From contig JBCDJG010000021.1 of NCBI GenBank assembly GCA_038748065.1, positions 17,013 through 81,012 on the forward strand: a stretch of DNA of 64,000 bases, given 5' to 3'. Each line of letters begins with the position of its first letter. The first letter of the stretch is position 1. This DNA is from JBCDJG01 sp038748065 (GTDB lineage: Bacteria > Pseudomonadota > Gammaproteobacteria > Pseudomonadales > Halieaceae). Below the pieces are notes generated by a model. That model had not been told where the DNA came from. It made no database searches and saw only the letters and a program-made list of their open reading frames with translations. This document shows positions 50,592-59,642 of the stretch, piece after piece. Made by a program: the position numbers and the translations under genes.

Positions 50592-51596
50592 GTGCGGCTT
50601 TCCCTCTGCATGATCGTTAAAGACGAAGAGAACATGCTTGAGGAGTGCCTGGCTCTTGCGCGGCCACACGTCGACGAAATAGTCATTGTCGACACGGGCT
50701 CCAGTGATCGCACCCCAGAGATTATCGAGCGCTATGCAGATCGCGGTGCAGAGTTCGCCTGGCGAGACGATTTTGCCGCCGCCCGCAACTACGCGATATC
50801 GCAGGCCAGCGGTGATTGGCTACTGGTGCTGGATGCCGACGAGCGCATAGAGTCGAAAGGCTTCGATGTGCTGCGTGAAGAGATCACTCAGGCACCGCTG
50901 AAAGCGCTGGCGCTGGAAGTTCGAGACTATAGCGACGACGCGCTACAGCCCGACTGGTTGCCGCTGAAGGAGCCAACGCCTTATGCACGGGCTATGCGCG
51001 GTTATGTCGCGATGCCGGTTTTGCGCCTGTTTCGCAGAGACGCCGGGCTCAGCTTTCGAGGTCGGATTCACGAGCTGGTGACGCCGCCGGACGGGCCGGG
51101 CAGCCTGGGTCATTCAGCCGCCATCATCCACCACTACCACGATGCTGATCCCAGCAAGCCACAGCATGAACGGCAGGCGCATTACCTGCGAATTCTTGAG
51201 GAAGAGCTGAAACAGCGCCCGGAAGGGCGCCTGCATGTTGCAGCCGGCATCGCTTGCATGTATCACGTGCACAACTATCCACGTGCCGTCTGGCACTATG
51301 AGCAAGCCCTGGCCCAGGGCTACCACCCCGAAAAGACACAGGAAGGGCTCGCCGAAGCGCTGTACCGGGCAGGTGAGCTTGAAGCGGCCAGAGTGCAGTA
51401 CGAGGCGCTCATGGATGCGGGCTATCGCAGCCTTGCGGCGTGTTTGAACCTCGCCAATCTCAGCGTTAAATCGGGGCAATCGGCCAAAGCTCTGGAGTAC
51501 CTGCAGCTGGCGCGTGAGCGATGCCCGGTGGGGACCTCTCTGCACCACACTATTGACCACAATATTCGCCATTTGAAGGCTCGCCAGGGCGCCTGA
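50592..51596 (+). CDS. family 2 glycosyltransferase with C-terminal TPR-like repeats
   Basis: 334 residues, GTG start at 50592 with GAGGAAAAGG upstream. LSLCMIVKDEENMLEECLAL, EIVIVDTGSSDRT and LLVLDADERIE are GT2 nucleotide-sugar motifs. The last 120 residues form helical repeats (RAVWHYEQALAQGYH; LYRAGELEAARVQYEALMDA; KALEYLQLARE). No membrane segment. Acceptor unknown. Twelve bases after cnoX. Confidence 0.9.
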   Translation: MRLSLCMIVKDEENMLEECLALARPHVDEIVIVDTGSSDRTPEIIERYADRGAEFAWRDDFAAARNYAISQASGDWLLVLDADERIESKGFDVLREEITQAPLKALALEVRDYSDDALQPDWLPLKEPTPYARAMRGYVAMPVLRLFRRDAGLSFRGRIHELVTPPDGPGSLGHSAAIIHHYHDADPSKPQHERQAHYLRILEEELKQRPEGRLHVAAGIACMYHVHNYPRAVWHYEQALAQGYHPEKTQEGLAEALYRAGELEAARVQYEALMDAGYRSLAACLNLANLSVKSGQSAKALEYLQLARERCPVGTSLHHTIDHNIRHLKARQGA

Positions 51597-51672
51597 AAAC
51601 CGCTACACATGCTTGTGTTGAGCGGCAATGACCGCTATCGTACATGCCGTAACGCCGAAAAACATACCCAAA

Positions 51673-51686
51673 GGTCAAATTTGGCC
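51673..51686. promoter_or_regulatory. near-palindrome upstream of acyl-CoA dehydrogenase gene
   Basis: GGTCAAATTTGGCC, 14 bp with one mismatched pair, 22 bases before the ATG at 51709. Placed as a possible operator for the acyl-CoA dehydrogenase operon; regulator unknown. Confidence 0.35.
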
Positions 51687-51708
51687 TGGATGTAGGGAGA
51701 ATCAAGCT

Positions 51709-52893
51709 ATGGACACTAATTTCACGTCGGAGCAGGAGGCCTTTCGCCAGGAAGTTCGCGAGTTTTTCGCGAGTGCCTACGACGACGAACTTAAGGCACG
51801 CCTTGGCAGCAAAGACCCAGACACCTTCAAAGCGGCGATGACTGACTGGCAGTGTCGCCTCCAGGCCAAGGGCTGGGTAGCAGCAAACTGGCCCGCGGAG
51901 TACGGCGGTACGGGCTGGGACTCCACTCGGCTGTTCATTTACGAAGATGAACGCGCCGCGGCGGGTGCGCCGGATGTGGTGCCCTTTGGGCTGAAAATGG
52001 TTGGGCCCGTTATTTATACCTTTGGCAGCGATGCCCAGAAAGAGCGTTTCTTGCCCAAGATACTGGCCAGTGAAGAGTGGTGGTGCCAGGGTTATTCTGA
52101 ACCCGGCTCCGGTTCCGATCTCGCGTCCTTGAAAACCAAGGCGGAGCGTGATGGAGACGACTATATCGTCAATGGCGCCAAAATCTGGACGACGTACGCC
52201 CAGCACGCTGACTGGATATTCTGCCTTGTTCGCACGAGCAACGAGGGTAAGAAACAGCAGGGCATCAGCTTCCTGCTGATTGATATGACGACACCCGGTA
52301 TCAAGGTGAACCCGATTATCTCCATCGATAATCACCACAGCCTGAATGAGGTGGAATTCAACAACGTTCGGGTCCCTATCGAAAATCGTATCGGTGAAGA
52401 AAACCAGGGATGGACCTACGCCAAAGCGCTGCTTGCGCACGAGCGCACCGGGATCGCGGAAGTCTCAAACTCGAAGCGTAATCTGCACTTGCTGAAGGAA
52501 GCAGCGGCTCGTGAAGTCAACGGCGGCAAACGGCTCATTGATGACCCCTTTTTCCAAAAGAGCTTGTCCGACGCCGAGATTGAACTGATGGCGCTGGAAT
52601 ACATGGAACTGCGGGTGCTGGCGACGGTGGCTAGTGGCGGCGCTCCTGGCGCCGAGTCATCGCTTCTGAAGATCAAGGGAACCGAGGTGCAGCAGCAGTT
52701 GCAAACGCTGTTCATGGAGGTTGCCGGTTATTACCAGGGCGTGCTTGCCAACGATTTGACCGCTGATGAACTCGGACACGAATTTGGCAGCAACGTGCGG
52801 CAACAGTACATGTACGGCCGAGCAGCGACCGTCTACGGCGGTTCCAACGAGGTTCAGAAGAACATTATTGCCAAGGCCGTTCTGGGCTTGTAA
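51709..52893 (+). CDS. acyl-CoA dehydrogenase (large-subunit type)
   Basis: 394 residues from ATG 51709, preceded by AGGGAG. GYSEPGSGSDLASLKTKA flavin loop, IVNGAKIWTTYAQHADW, FNNVRVPIENRIGEEN. C-terminus AATVYGGSNEVQKNIIAKA, with Gly at the MCAD catalytic-Glu position. Forms a pair with the next gene, 14 bp away, like the 14349/15560 pair. Oxidises an acyl-CoA. Confidence 0.93.
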   Translation: MDTNFTSEQEAFRQEVREFFASAYDDELKARLGSKDPDTFKAAMTDWQCRLQAKGWVAANWPAEYGGTGWDSTRLFIYEDERAAAGAPDVVPFGLKMVGPVIYTFGSDAQKERFLPKILASEEWWCQGYSEPGSGSDLASLKTKAERDGDDYIVNGAKIWTTYAQHADWIFCLVRTSNEGKKQQGISFLLIDMTTPGIKVNPIISIDNHHSLNEVEFNNVRVPIENRIGEENQGWTYAKALLAHERTGIAEVSNSKRNLHLLKEAAAREVNGGKRLIDDPFFQKSLSDAEIELMALEYMELRVLATVASGGAPGAESSLLKIKGTEVQQQLQTLFMEVAGYYQGVLANDLTADELGHEFGSNVRQQYMYGRAATVYGGSNEVQKNIIAKAVLGL

Positions 52894-52907
52894 GCGGAGG
52901 TAAGACT

Positions 52908-54035
52908 GTGAATTTTGAATTTAGTGAAGAACAAAGCATGTTACGGGACAGCGTGGCCCGTTTTATCCAGGACGATTATGACTTTGACACGCGTCGCGCT
53001 ATCGCTGACTCCGACGAAGGGATGAGCGGAAAGCACTGGCAGACATTTGCAGAGCTTGGCTGGTTGTCGATCCCTTTTGCAGAGGAGCATGGTGGCTATG
53101 GCGGCGATGCGGTGGACACCATGGTTGTTATGGAAGAGCTGGGCAAGGGCCTCGTGCTTGAGCCATATTTCGCCACGGTTATCCTGTTTGGTGGCCTGCT
53201 ACAGAAGGCGGGAACACCGCAACAGCAAGCAGAATACCTACCTGGTGTGATCGACGGCAGCCGGCAGGGCGCATTTGCCTTTCTCGAGCGGCAGAGTCGC
53301 TTTGAACTCGCCGATGTCAAGACCGCGGCCACTGCTGAAGGCGGCGCTTACCTGATTAACGGCGAAAAAACCGTCGTTTACAACGGTGCTTCTGCTGACC
53401 AAGTCATCGTAAGCGCGCGGACATCAGGCGAGCAGTACGATCAGGCGGGAATTAGCCTGTTCATTGTGCCGGCAGATGATCCGGGGCTCAGCAGCACTAG
53501 TTATCGGCTGATGGACGGACGCCTGGTGACGAACCTGCAGCTGAGCAATGTGGCAGGAGAGCTGCTAGGAGAAGCCGGCAAGGGGTTCGATGTGATCGAT
53601 GCATTGGTGCATGAGGCGAATCTCGCGCTTGCCGCCGAAGCGGTGGGCATCATGAGTCAACTCAACGCCAAGACCCTCGAATATACCAAGACGCGGGAGC
53701 AGTTTAACGTCGCCATTGGGAGCTTTCAGGCGCTCCAGCACCGCATGGTGGATACTTTCATGGCCTATGAGCAGACCCGTTCCCTGCTGTACCGCGCCGT
53801 CTGCGATTATACGGCGGGTAAAGACGATGCCCGCGCGTCGATGCATGCACTTATGACGATGATAGATCGTAACGGCAAACTGGTGTTTGGCGAGGCGATT
53901 CAGCTGCACGGTGGCATGGGCCTTACCGATGAGTTGGATATCGGTCATTACGCTAAACGACTGATGATGATTAATACCACCTTCGGTAACGGCGACTACC
54001 ATCAGGCAAAATTCAGCGCCTTGCGCTACGCTTAA
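52908..54035 (+). CDS. acyl-CoA dehydrogenase (small-subunit type)
   Basis: 375 residues, GTG start at 52908 with GGAGG upstream. FEFSEEQSMLRDSVARFIQ, GWLSIPFAEEHGGYGGDA, YTKTREQFNVAIGSFQALQH, and QLHGGMGLTDELDIGHYAKR. The middle-domain substrate loop is reduced. Probably the partner of the preceding gene in a heteromeric enzyme (inference). Confidence 0.92.
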   Translation: MNFEFSEEQSMLRDSVARFIQDDYDFDTRRAIADSDEGMSGKHWQTFAELGWLSIPFAEEHGGYGGDAVDTMVVMEELGKGLVLEPYFATVILFGGLLQKAGTPQQQAEYLPGVIDGSRQGAFAFLERQSRFELADVKTAATAEGGAYLINGEKTVVYNGASADQVIVSARTSGEQYDQAGISLFIVPADDPGLSSTSYRLMDGRLVTNLQLSNVAGELLGEAGKGFDVIDALVHEANLALAAEAVGIMSQLNAKTLEYTKTREQFNVAIGSFQALQHRMVDTFMAYEQTRSLLYRAVCDYTAGKDDARASMHALMTMIDRNGKLVFGEAIQLHGGMGLTDELDIGHYAKRLMMINTTFGNGDYHQAKFSALRYA

Positions 54036-54061
54036 TCGCACTCCACACGAGGATATTTACC

Positions 54062-55102
54062 ATGAAGCTTGGCTTTCTGTTGGGTTACTCCGGCAAGCAA
54101 ATTCACATCCCCATCGACCTTATCAAACAGGCAGAAGCCATGGGCTATGATTCTGTCTGGACTGCAGAAGCCTACGGCAATGATGCGGTAACCACCGCCA
54201 CCTGGGTGTTGGCACAGACCGAGAAAATCCGCGTGGGCACGGCGATTATGCAGATGCCGGCCCGCTCGCCCTCAATGTGTGCGATGACCGCCATGTCGCT
54301 TGATCAGCTTTCCGGTGGACGCTTCATTGTGGGCCTGGGTGCCTCCGGGCCGCAGGTGGTGGAAGGTTGGCACGGTGTTCCCTATGGCAAACCGGTCACC
54401 AGGACGCGCGAATACATCAAGATCATGCGCAAGATCATGGCGCGCGAGGGTCCAGTGGAATTTGACGGTGATATGTACCAGCTTCCTGTAAAGGGAGAAG
54501 GTACTACGGGGCTAGGCAAGCCGCTCAAATCCATCCTTGAGGGCAACCCCGAGATTCCAATCTATACCGCGTCAATTACGCCCGCCGGCTTGCGCTGTGC
54601 AGGCGAAGTTGCGGATGGCGTTTTCCCGGTGTGGATGGATCCGAATAAGTTTGACGTGATTGGCGAGCATATTCAGGCAGGCTTCGATAAAGCAGGAAAC
54701 GGCAAGAGCCTGGCGGACTTTGACATCGCGCCCTTCGTATCTGTGGCGATGATGGACGACCTACAGGCAGCCTACAACGCCGTCAAGCCGATGCTTGCAC
54801 TGTACATCGGCGGCATGGGCGCCAAGGCGAAAAACTTCTATAACGACTACGCGACGCGCCTGGGTTACGGCGAAGAAGCTGAGCGCATACAAGACCTGTA
54901 CCTCGGTGGAAAGAAAGCCGAGGCTGAAGCCCTGATTCCAAACGAGTTGGTTGACGAGGTCGCGCTCGTCGGCCCGGCAGATCGTATTCGGGAGCGTCTC
55001 TCCTTATGGAAGGAAGCCGGCGCCCGCGGTGAAGTCGGTAGTATGTTGGTGGGTGTGCATGACCCCCAGGTGTTGGAAGTACTGGCCAAAGAAATGCTCT
55101 GA
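54062..55102 (+). CDS. luciferase-like (LLM class) flavin-dependent oxidoreductase
   Basis: 346 residues. LIKQAEAMGYDSVWTAEAYG, VLAQTEKIRVGTAIMQMPAR and GLGASGPQVVEGWHGVPYG are LLM-barrel marks, close to the Rv3520c-type group known from mycobacterial sterol regulons. I expect FMN rather than F420, as F420 is unusual in gammaproteobacteria. It follows an acyl-CoA dehydrogenase pair, and its TGA overlaps the SDR start, so a role in degrading a cyclic or branched substrate is plausible (inference). Confidence 0.88.
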   Translation: MKLGFLLGYSGKQIHIPIDLIKQAEAMGYDSVWTAEAYGNDAVTTATWVLAQTEKIRVGTAIMQMPARSPSMCAMTAMSLDQLSGGRFIVGLGASGPQVVEGWHGVPYGKPVTRTREYIKIMRKIMAREGPVEFDGDMYQLPVKGEGTTGLGKPLKSILEGNPEIPIYTASITPAGLRCAGEVADGVFPVWMDPNKFDVIGEHIQAGFDKAGNGKSLADFDIAPFVSVAMMDDLQAAYNAVKPMLALYIGGMGAKAKNFYNDYATRLGYGEEAERIQDLYLGGKKAEAEALIPNELVDEVALVGPADRIRERLSLWKEAGARGEVGSMLVGVHDPQVLEVLAKEML

Positions 55103-55896
55103 TGGAGCTTGCCGGCAAGGTCGTCGTCGTAACGGGCGGCGGCAATGGCATCGGTAAGGGCCTATGTGAGCGCTTCCACCGTGAGGGTGCTGGCACTGTC
55201 GTTGTTGTCGATCTCGAGCTTGACGCCGCTGAGGCCGTTGCAAACAGCATCGGCGGTCAGGCCTTTGGGGTCGATGTGCGCGACGAGACACAGATAGCTG
55301 ACCTTGTGACAGCGATTGAGGAGCAACACGGCGGCATCGATTTATTTTGCAGTAACGCCGGCATTATTGCTCTGGACGGCGAGCAGGGCTGGGCGACGTC
55401 CGCCGATAACCAGGTCTGGTCGGCAATGTGGGAAATACATGTGATGTCGCACGTTTATGCTGCGCGCGCGTGTCTGCCGCGTATGCTGGAGCGCGGCAGC
55501 GGCTACTTTCTTAACACAGCTTCCGCTGCTGGTCTCCTGAACCAGATTGGCGACGCTGCTTATTCAACCACCAAACATGCCGCAGTGGGTTTTGCCGAGG
55601 CACTGGCGATAACCCACGGTGACCAGGGCATCGGGGTTTCCGTGCTATGTCCACAGGCGGTAGAGACTCGTATGATTGGTGCGGCCCCCGGCGGCGACGG
55701 CGGCACCGCAGGTGTCGACGGTGTCATGTCAGTTGCTCAACTCTGTGATGCGGTGGTTGCCGGTTTAGCAGATGAGACCTTTCTTATTCTTCCCCATCCG
55801 GAGGTGGAGGGATATTTCCAACGCAAGGCTAATGATTACGGCCGTTGGGTTGGCGGCATGCGCAAGCTGCGGCGCAGTTTTTTGAGTCCGGGCTGA
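55102..55896 (+). CDS. SDR family oxidoreductase
   Basis: 264 residues. VVVTGGGNGIGKGLCERF, CSNAGIIAL, NTASAAGLLNQIGDAA and YSTTKHAAV (Tyr-x-x-x-Lys). Start ATG overlaps the stop of the LLM gene (TGATG), so both are made from one message. C-terminal RPKA-like part lacks the FabG ending. Probably oxidises an alcohol intermediate in the same pathway (inference). Confidence 0.9.
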   Translation: MELAGKVVVVTGGGNGIGKGLCERFHREGAGTVVVVDLELDAAEAVANSIGGQAFGVDVRDETQIADLVTAIEEQHGGIDLFCSNAGIIALDGEQGWATSADNQVWSAMWEIHVMSHVYAARACLPRMLERGSGYFLNTASAAGLLNQIGDAAYSTTKHAAVGFAEALAITHGDQGIGVSVLCPQAVETRMIGAAPGGDGGTAGVDGVMSVAQLCDAVVAGLADETFLILPHPEVEGYFQRKANDYGRWVGGMRKLRRSFLSPG

Positions 55897-55915
55897 AGCT
55901 GTTCCTGGAGGGCCG

Positions 55916-57631
55916 GTGGAACGACAAGAGCGCTTTGCACGCACGATTCTCAACGGTTTCGATAGCTACTTCGCTGAATTCCAGAACATCACGCTGGCAG
56001 CGCGCTCGCGCTTTGAGCAGGGCGATTGGCAGGGTATGCAGTTTGCGGCCACGCAGCGGATAGACCTCTATAAGACCAAATCTCTGCAGGTGCTGGAATA
56101 CGTGGAGATGATCGCGGGGGAGCAGCTCCGTGACTACCTTTTCTGGGAGGAAGCTAAAGCCTACTACTCGAAGCTGATTCATGGGCACAATAACTTCGAG
56201 ATTGCGGAGACTTTCTACAACTCAATTTTCAACGCCGTATTCAAGCACCGCAAAATACGTGATGAGCACGCTTTTGTGTTTTCGCCCCAGGGCGACATGC
56301 CACCTGCCGACTTGAGTCGGGTTTATCGTATTTATGGCGATGGGCTTTCGCTCAGGGATAGCTTTCACCAGCTTCTTGTCGATTACGCCTTTGAAATACC
56401 CTATGAAAATATGGAGCGCGATGTCGACAGCATTCTGGATGTCTGCCAGAACTACCTTGCTGAGCGCTTCGACATCGATCATCCCGAGCTCAAAATGCAC
56501 GTGCTGGAACACCATTTCTTCCGCAACAAGGGCGCCTATGTTGTGGGTCGCCTGGTAAGTGGTGGTGACAGCATGCCCTTTGTGCTGCCGCTGTTACAAA
56601 GCGAGAGGGGAGAGGTGTACGTGGACACCGTGCTCTTCGGGTCGGATAAGGTCAGCGTAATCTTCAGCTTTACCCGCTCGTATTTTCAGGTGGATGCGAG
56701 CATTCCGTCGCAATACGTGCTTTTTTTGCAGCAGCTGATGCCCGCTAAACCTATCTCCGAAATCTACAGTTCGATGGGCTACAACAAGCACGGAAAAACC
56801 TACTACTACCGATGCGCCTACCGCCACATGAAGAGCACGACGGACCATTTCATCATCGCACCTGGTATCAAGGGCATGGTGATGTCGGTGTTTACTATGC
56901 CGTCTTACGACTTTGTGTTCAAAATGATCAAGGATCGCTTCACGCCGCCCAAAGAAATGACCCGTGAGCAGGTGAAAGAAAAGTATAGGCTGGTGAAGCG
57001 CTGGGATCGCGCGGGGCGCATGGCGGACACTCAGGAGTTTACCAACCTGGCCTTTGCCCGTGAGCGCTTCTCTGACGAACTCATGGAGGAGCTGAATCGA
57101 GTTGCGCCATCCTTGATTGAAGAACACGGCAAGGCCTTGGTGATCAAGCATGTTTATGTCGAGCGACGTATGACCCCCCTGAATCTGTACCTGCAGGACG
57201 CCAGCGACGAGCAGGTGCTTGCTGTTATGGATGAGTATGGCAACGCAATAAAGCAGCTGGCTGCGGCAAACATTTTTCCTGGTGATATGTTGCTAAAGAA
57301 CTTTGGCGTAACTCGCCATGGGCGGGTGGTGTTTTACGACTATGACGAGATTCAACCGCTGGTTGACTGTAACTTTCGTACCATTCCCGAACCGCGGAAC
57401 GAGGCCGAGGAGATGGCAAGTAAGCCATGGTACACGGTAGGTCCCAATGACATCTTCCCTGAGGAGTTTCGTCTTTTTTTCTCGGGAAACCAGCGCGCGC
57501 GATCCGCATTCGATGAAATGCACAGTGATATTTACGCGGCCGAATTCTGGCAGGACCTGCAGAGACAGATTCGTGATGGCATGGTTGCTGACTTTTATCC
57601 CTACCGCCGTAAGCTGAGTTTTAATCGCTGA
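55916..57631 (+). CDS. aceK: isocitrate dehydrogenase kinase/phosphatase
   Basis: 571 residues, full length. GTG start at 55916 with TGGAGGG upstream. Regulatory domain then kinase core: APGIKGMVMSVFTMPSYDFV (P-loop analogue), VFKMIKDRFTPPKEMTREQV, LVIKHVYVERRMTPLNLYL, NFGVTRHGRVVFYDYDEI, and DIFPEEFRLFFSGN. Phosphorylates isocitrate dehydrogenase to send carbon to the glyoxylate bypass during growth on acetate or lipids. Its stop overlaps the histidine phosphatase start. Confidence 0.97.
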   Translation: MERQERFARTILNGFDSYFAEFQNITLAARSRFEQGDWQGMQFAATQRIDLYKTKSLQVLEYVEMIAGEQLRDYLFWEEAKAYYSKLIHGHNNFEIAETFYNSIFNAVFKHRKIRDEHAFVFSPQGDMPPADLSRVYRIYGDGLSLRDSFHQLLVDYAFEIPYENMERDVDSILDVCQNYLAERFDIDHPELKMHVLEHHFFRNKGAYVVGRLVSGGDSMPFVLPLLQSERGEVYVDTVLFGSDKVSVIFSFTRSYFQVDASIPSQYVLFLQQLMPAKPISEIYSSMGYNKHGKTYYYRCAYRHMKSTTDHFIIAPGIKGMVMSVFTMPSYDFVFKMIKDRFTPPKEMTREQVKEKYRLVKRWDRAGRMADTQEFTNLAFARERFSDELMEELNRVAPSLIEEHGKALVIKHVYVERRMTPLNLYLQDASDEQVLAVMDEYGNAIKQLAAANIFPGDMLLKNFGVTRHGRVVFYDYDEIQPLVDCNFRTIPEPRNEAEEMASKPWYTVGPNDIFPEEFRLFFSGNQRARSAFDEMHSDIYAAEFWQDLQRQIRDGMVADFYPYRRKLSFNR

Positions 57632-58338
57632 TGGCAACCATCTATCTGATTCGCCACGGACAAGCCTCGTTTGGCAGCGACAATTACGACAAACTGTCAG
57701 AGCTTGGATGTCGGCAGGCGCAGATTCTTGGAGAGTATCTCTCCTCCATTGGTGTGCAGCTGGACGCGGCCTACTGTGGCGAGCTGCAGAGGCAGCGTAA
57801 GACCGCCAAACTTGCCTTGGCAAGCCAGTCAAAGGCTCTCGAGCCGGGTATAGATGTACGCTTCAACGAAGTGCGAAACGATGAGCAGGTCGAAGCACTG
57901 CTGAGCCAGGCGATTGAGCGTGACCCAGCCCTTGGCGAGGTCGTTGAGTCGGGACTAAACAGTAGCAAGGCCTATCAGAAAGTGATTGAGGGCGTGTTTA
58001 CGCTGTGGACGTCACCCGGCTTTGAACACCCTGGCATCCAGAGCTGGCAAGACTACTCCAGTGGCGTAATAGCTGCGCTCAGGGGTGTCATGGCAGAGCA
58101 AGGCTCAGGCAAAGTCAGCGCAATCTTCACCTCTGGGGGGACCATCGCTACTGCTGTAGCGCATGTGCTTGGTGTGGCACCAGAGTTGACTTATCGATTT
58201 TACGAACCGGTGATCAATTGCTCCATCACCGAGCTGTTTTATTCTGGGGATAAAATTTCGCTGTCGTACTTCAATGACCACAGCTATCTGCGGCTCAAGG
58301 GTCTGGATAGCGGTGAAGAGCTGGTGACCTACCGCTAG
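57631..58338 (+). CDS. histidine phosphatase family protein
   Basis: 235 residues. Phosphohistidine motif LIRHGQASFG (Arg8-His9-Gly10), GELQRQRKTAKLAL, and ATAVAHVL with the late His in the phosphatase fold (FTSGGTIATAVAHVL). Close in layout to phosphoglycerate-mutase-like phosphatases. Coupled to aceK (TGATG), the target is unknown. Four-base overlap with the convergent TetR gene. Confidence 0.92.
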   Translation: MATIYLIRHGQASFGSDNYDKLSELGCRQAQILGEYLSSIGVQLDAAYCGELQRQRKTAKLALASQSKALEPGIDVRFNEVRNDEQVEALLSQAIERDPALGEVVESGLNSSKAYQKVIEGVFTLWTSPGFEHPGIQSWQDYSSGVIAALRGVMAEQGSGKVSAIFTSGGTIATAVAHVLGVAPELTYRFYEPVINCSITELFYSGDKISLSYFNDHSYLRLKGLDSGEELVTYR

Positions 58339-59615
58339 CGCGGCTGCAGGCCATTTAGAAAAACGTCAAAGTACTCAATGCCGGCCTGATCGAAATCGTC
58401 GACCTTGCGCCACAGCTTGATATCCATGGCCGCGTTGACCGCGCCGGAAATGAGCTGTTGTGCGACGAAACTGTTAATTGGCCTGATACTGCCATCCACC
58501 ATACCCTGTTCGATTATTGATCGTTGTAGCGCGTTGGCCTGCTCGTTTCGTTCCAACACCCGCTTACGCCTCTCTTTTGGTAGATCCGTGATGGTGTTAA
58601 AGCGCACCAATGGACCCAGCTCAGAGGTTTGAACGTGGAAAACCTGACGACAAAACTGTTCCAGCTTTTCAAGCCCATTCATGTTGCTTGCTTCAAGCTG
58701 TTCCAGCAGGCTTTGGCCGATATCCTGTGTTCTTTCGTAGCAAGCAAATAGCAGGTCTTCCTTACTCTTGATGTGGTAGTAAAAGGCGCCTTTCGAAACC
58801 TGCAAATATTCGGCGATTTCATCAAGTGAGGTGCCGTTGAAGCCCTGTTTGTTGAAGAAGCGCGTACCCACCTTACAAAAGGCTTCTTGCTTCAGTCGGT
58901 TTTGTTCATCGCGGTCGAAACCCGACAGCACATGTTGGATTTGCGGCGCGGGCGGTGTGAGGGGGCCCGGGTTATATACCGCTGGTCCGGCGGCGATCCC
59001 GTGGGTAATAATATCAAGCGCATCGCGAGCTATTTGCGGAACCTCTTCCCTCGGAACTCGTGCCAGCCAAAAGAAGAGCCATTCTACGGAGCCCAGTACG
59101 GCTCGCGTGGCGGAAGACGTGTGACACTGACGTATTGAACCTTCCTTTATGCCCTCCCGCAGGTATTGTCGGAGCCGCTTGTATAGATCGATGTAGCGTC
59201 CTTCGACTGCGTGTCGGTGCTCGTCACCCAGCGAGGCAATTTCCAGCAGCGCAGCAATGTAGGGCCCGCGTCCTTCCTCAGCTGCCAGCCATGTATCGAA
59301 ATAATTGAGCAGTGCCTTTGAGGCCCGTTCTGCTGGCCTTTGATAATGCTCTTCGACTTGATCCATTTTGGCGTGGTGATAATCAAGCGACGCCATGTAG
59401 CATTGATAAATGAGGGCCTCTTTCGTTTTGACGTAGTAATACAGGCTGGTCTTCGTTAAGCCTAGCGACTCGGCGATGTCTTTGAGCGTGGTGGCTCGAG
59501 AGCCGCGGGAATTGAAGAGCCTGGCCGCTTCGGACAGGATAGCGACTCGTTTGGCATCGTGCTGGACGGTTCTATTGAAGGGTGATTCCGTCACTTCGGG
59601 AGGAAAAAGACTCAA
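58335..59615 (-). CDS. double-domain TetR/AcrR regulator
   Basis: 426 residues with two complete TetR N-terminal HTH modules: first TTLKDIAESLGLTKTSLYYY (about 42-61), second TSLDEIAEYLQVSKGAFYYH (about 262-281), each followed by its own helical ligand-binding-type domain. Single TetR proteins are about 200 residues, so this is a fusion. Start uncertain: TTG at 59615 or GTG at 59594. The inverted repeat at 59614-59635 covers the start. It lies 27 bp below the MATE gene on the same strand, and is convergent with the histidine phosphatase gene. Confidence 0.9.
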   Translation of the reverse strand: MSLFPPEVTESPFNRTVQHDAKRVAILSEAARLFNSRGSRATTLKDIAESLGLTKTSLYYYVKTKEALIYQCYMASLDYHHAKMDQVEEHYQRPAERASKALLNYFDTWLAAEEGRGPYIAALLEIASLGDEHRHAVEGRYIDLYKRLRQYLREGIKEGSIRQCHTSSATRAVLGSVEWLFFWLARVPREEVPQIARDALDIITHGIAAGPAVYNPGPLTPPAPQIQHVLSGFDRDEQNRLKQEAFCKVGTRFFNKQGFNGTSLDEIAEYLQVSKGAFYYHIKSKEDLLFACYERTQDIGQSLLEQLEASNMNGLEKLEQFCRQVFHVQTSELGPLVRFNTITDLPKERRKRVLERNEQANALQRSIIEQGMVDGSIRPINSFVAQQLISGAVNAAMDIKLWRKVDDFDQAGIEYFDVFLNGLQPR

Positions 59616-59635
59616 AGTTCTAAAATTCCAACTTT
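59614..59635. promoter_or_regulatory. inverted repeat over the TetR-fusion start
   Basis: AAAGTT-N10-AACTTT, perfect 6-bp arms, 22 bp long, in an AT-rich patch between the MATE stop and the TetR start. Placed as an autoregulatory operator. Confidence 0.42.
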
Positions 59636-59642
59636 AAGTATT

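Noticed and set aside
51600..51626. Terminator after the GT2-TPR gene
   Set aside because: The hairpin CCGCTACACA...TGTGTTGAGCGG has a bulge and no T-run, so I do not call it.
54062..55102. F420-dependent enzyme
   Set aside because: Family includes F420 users, but nothing in the window supports F420 synthesis and gammaproteobacteria generally use FMN.
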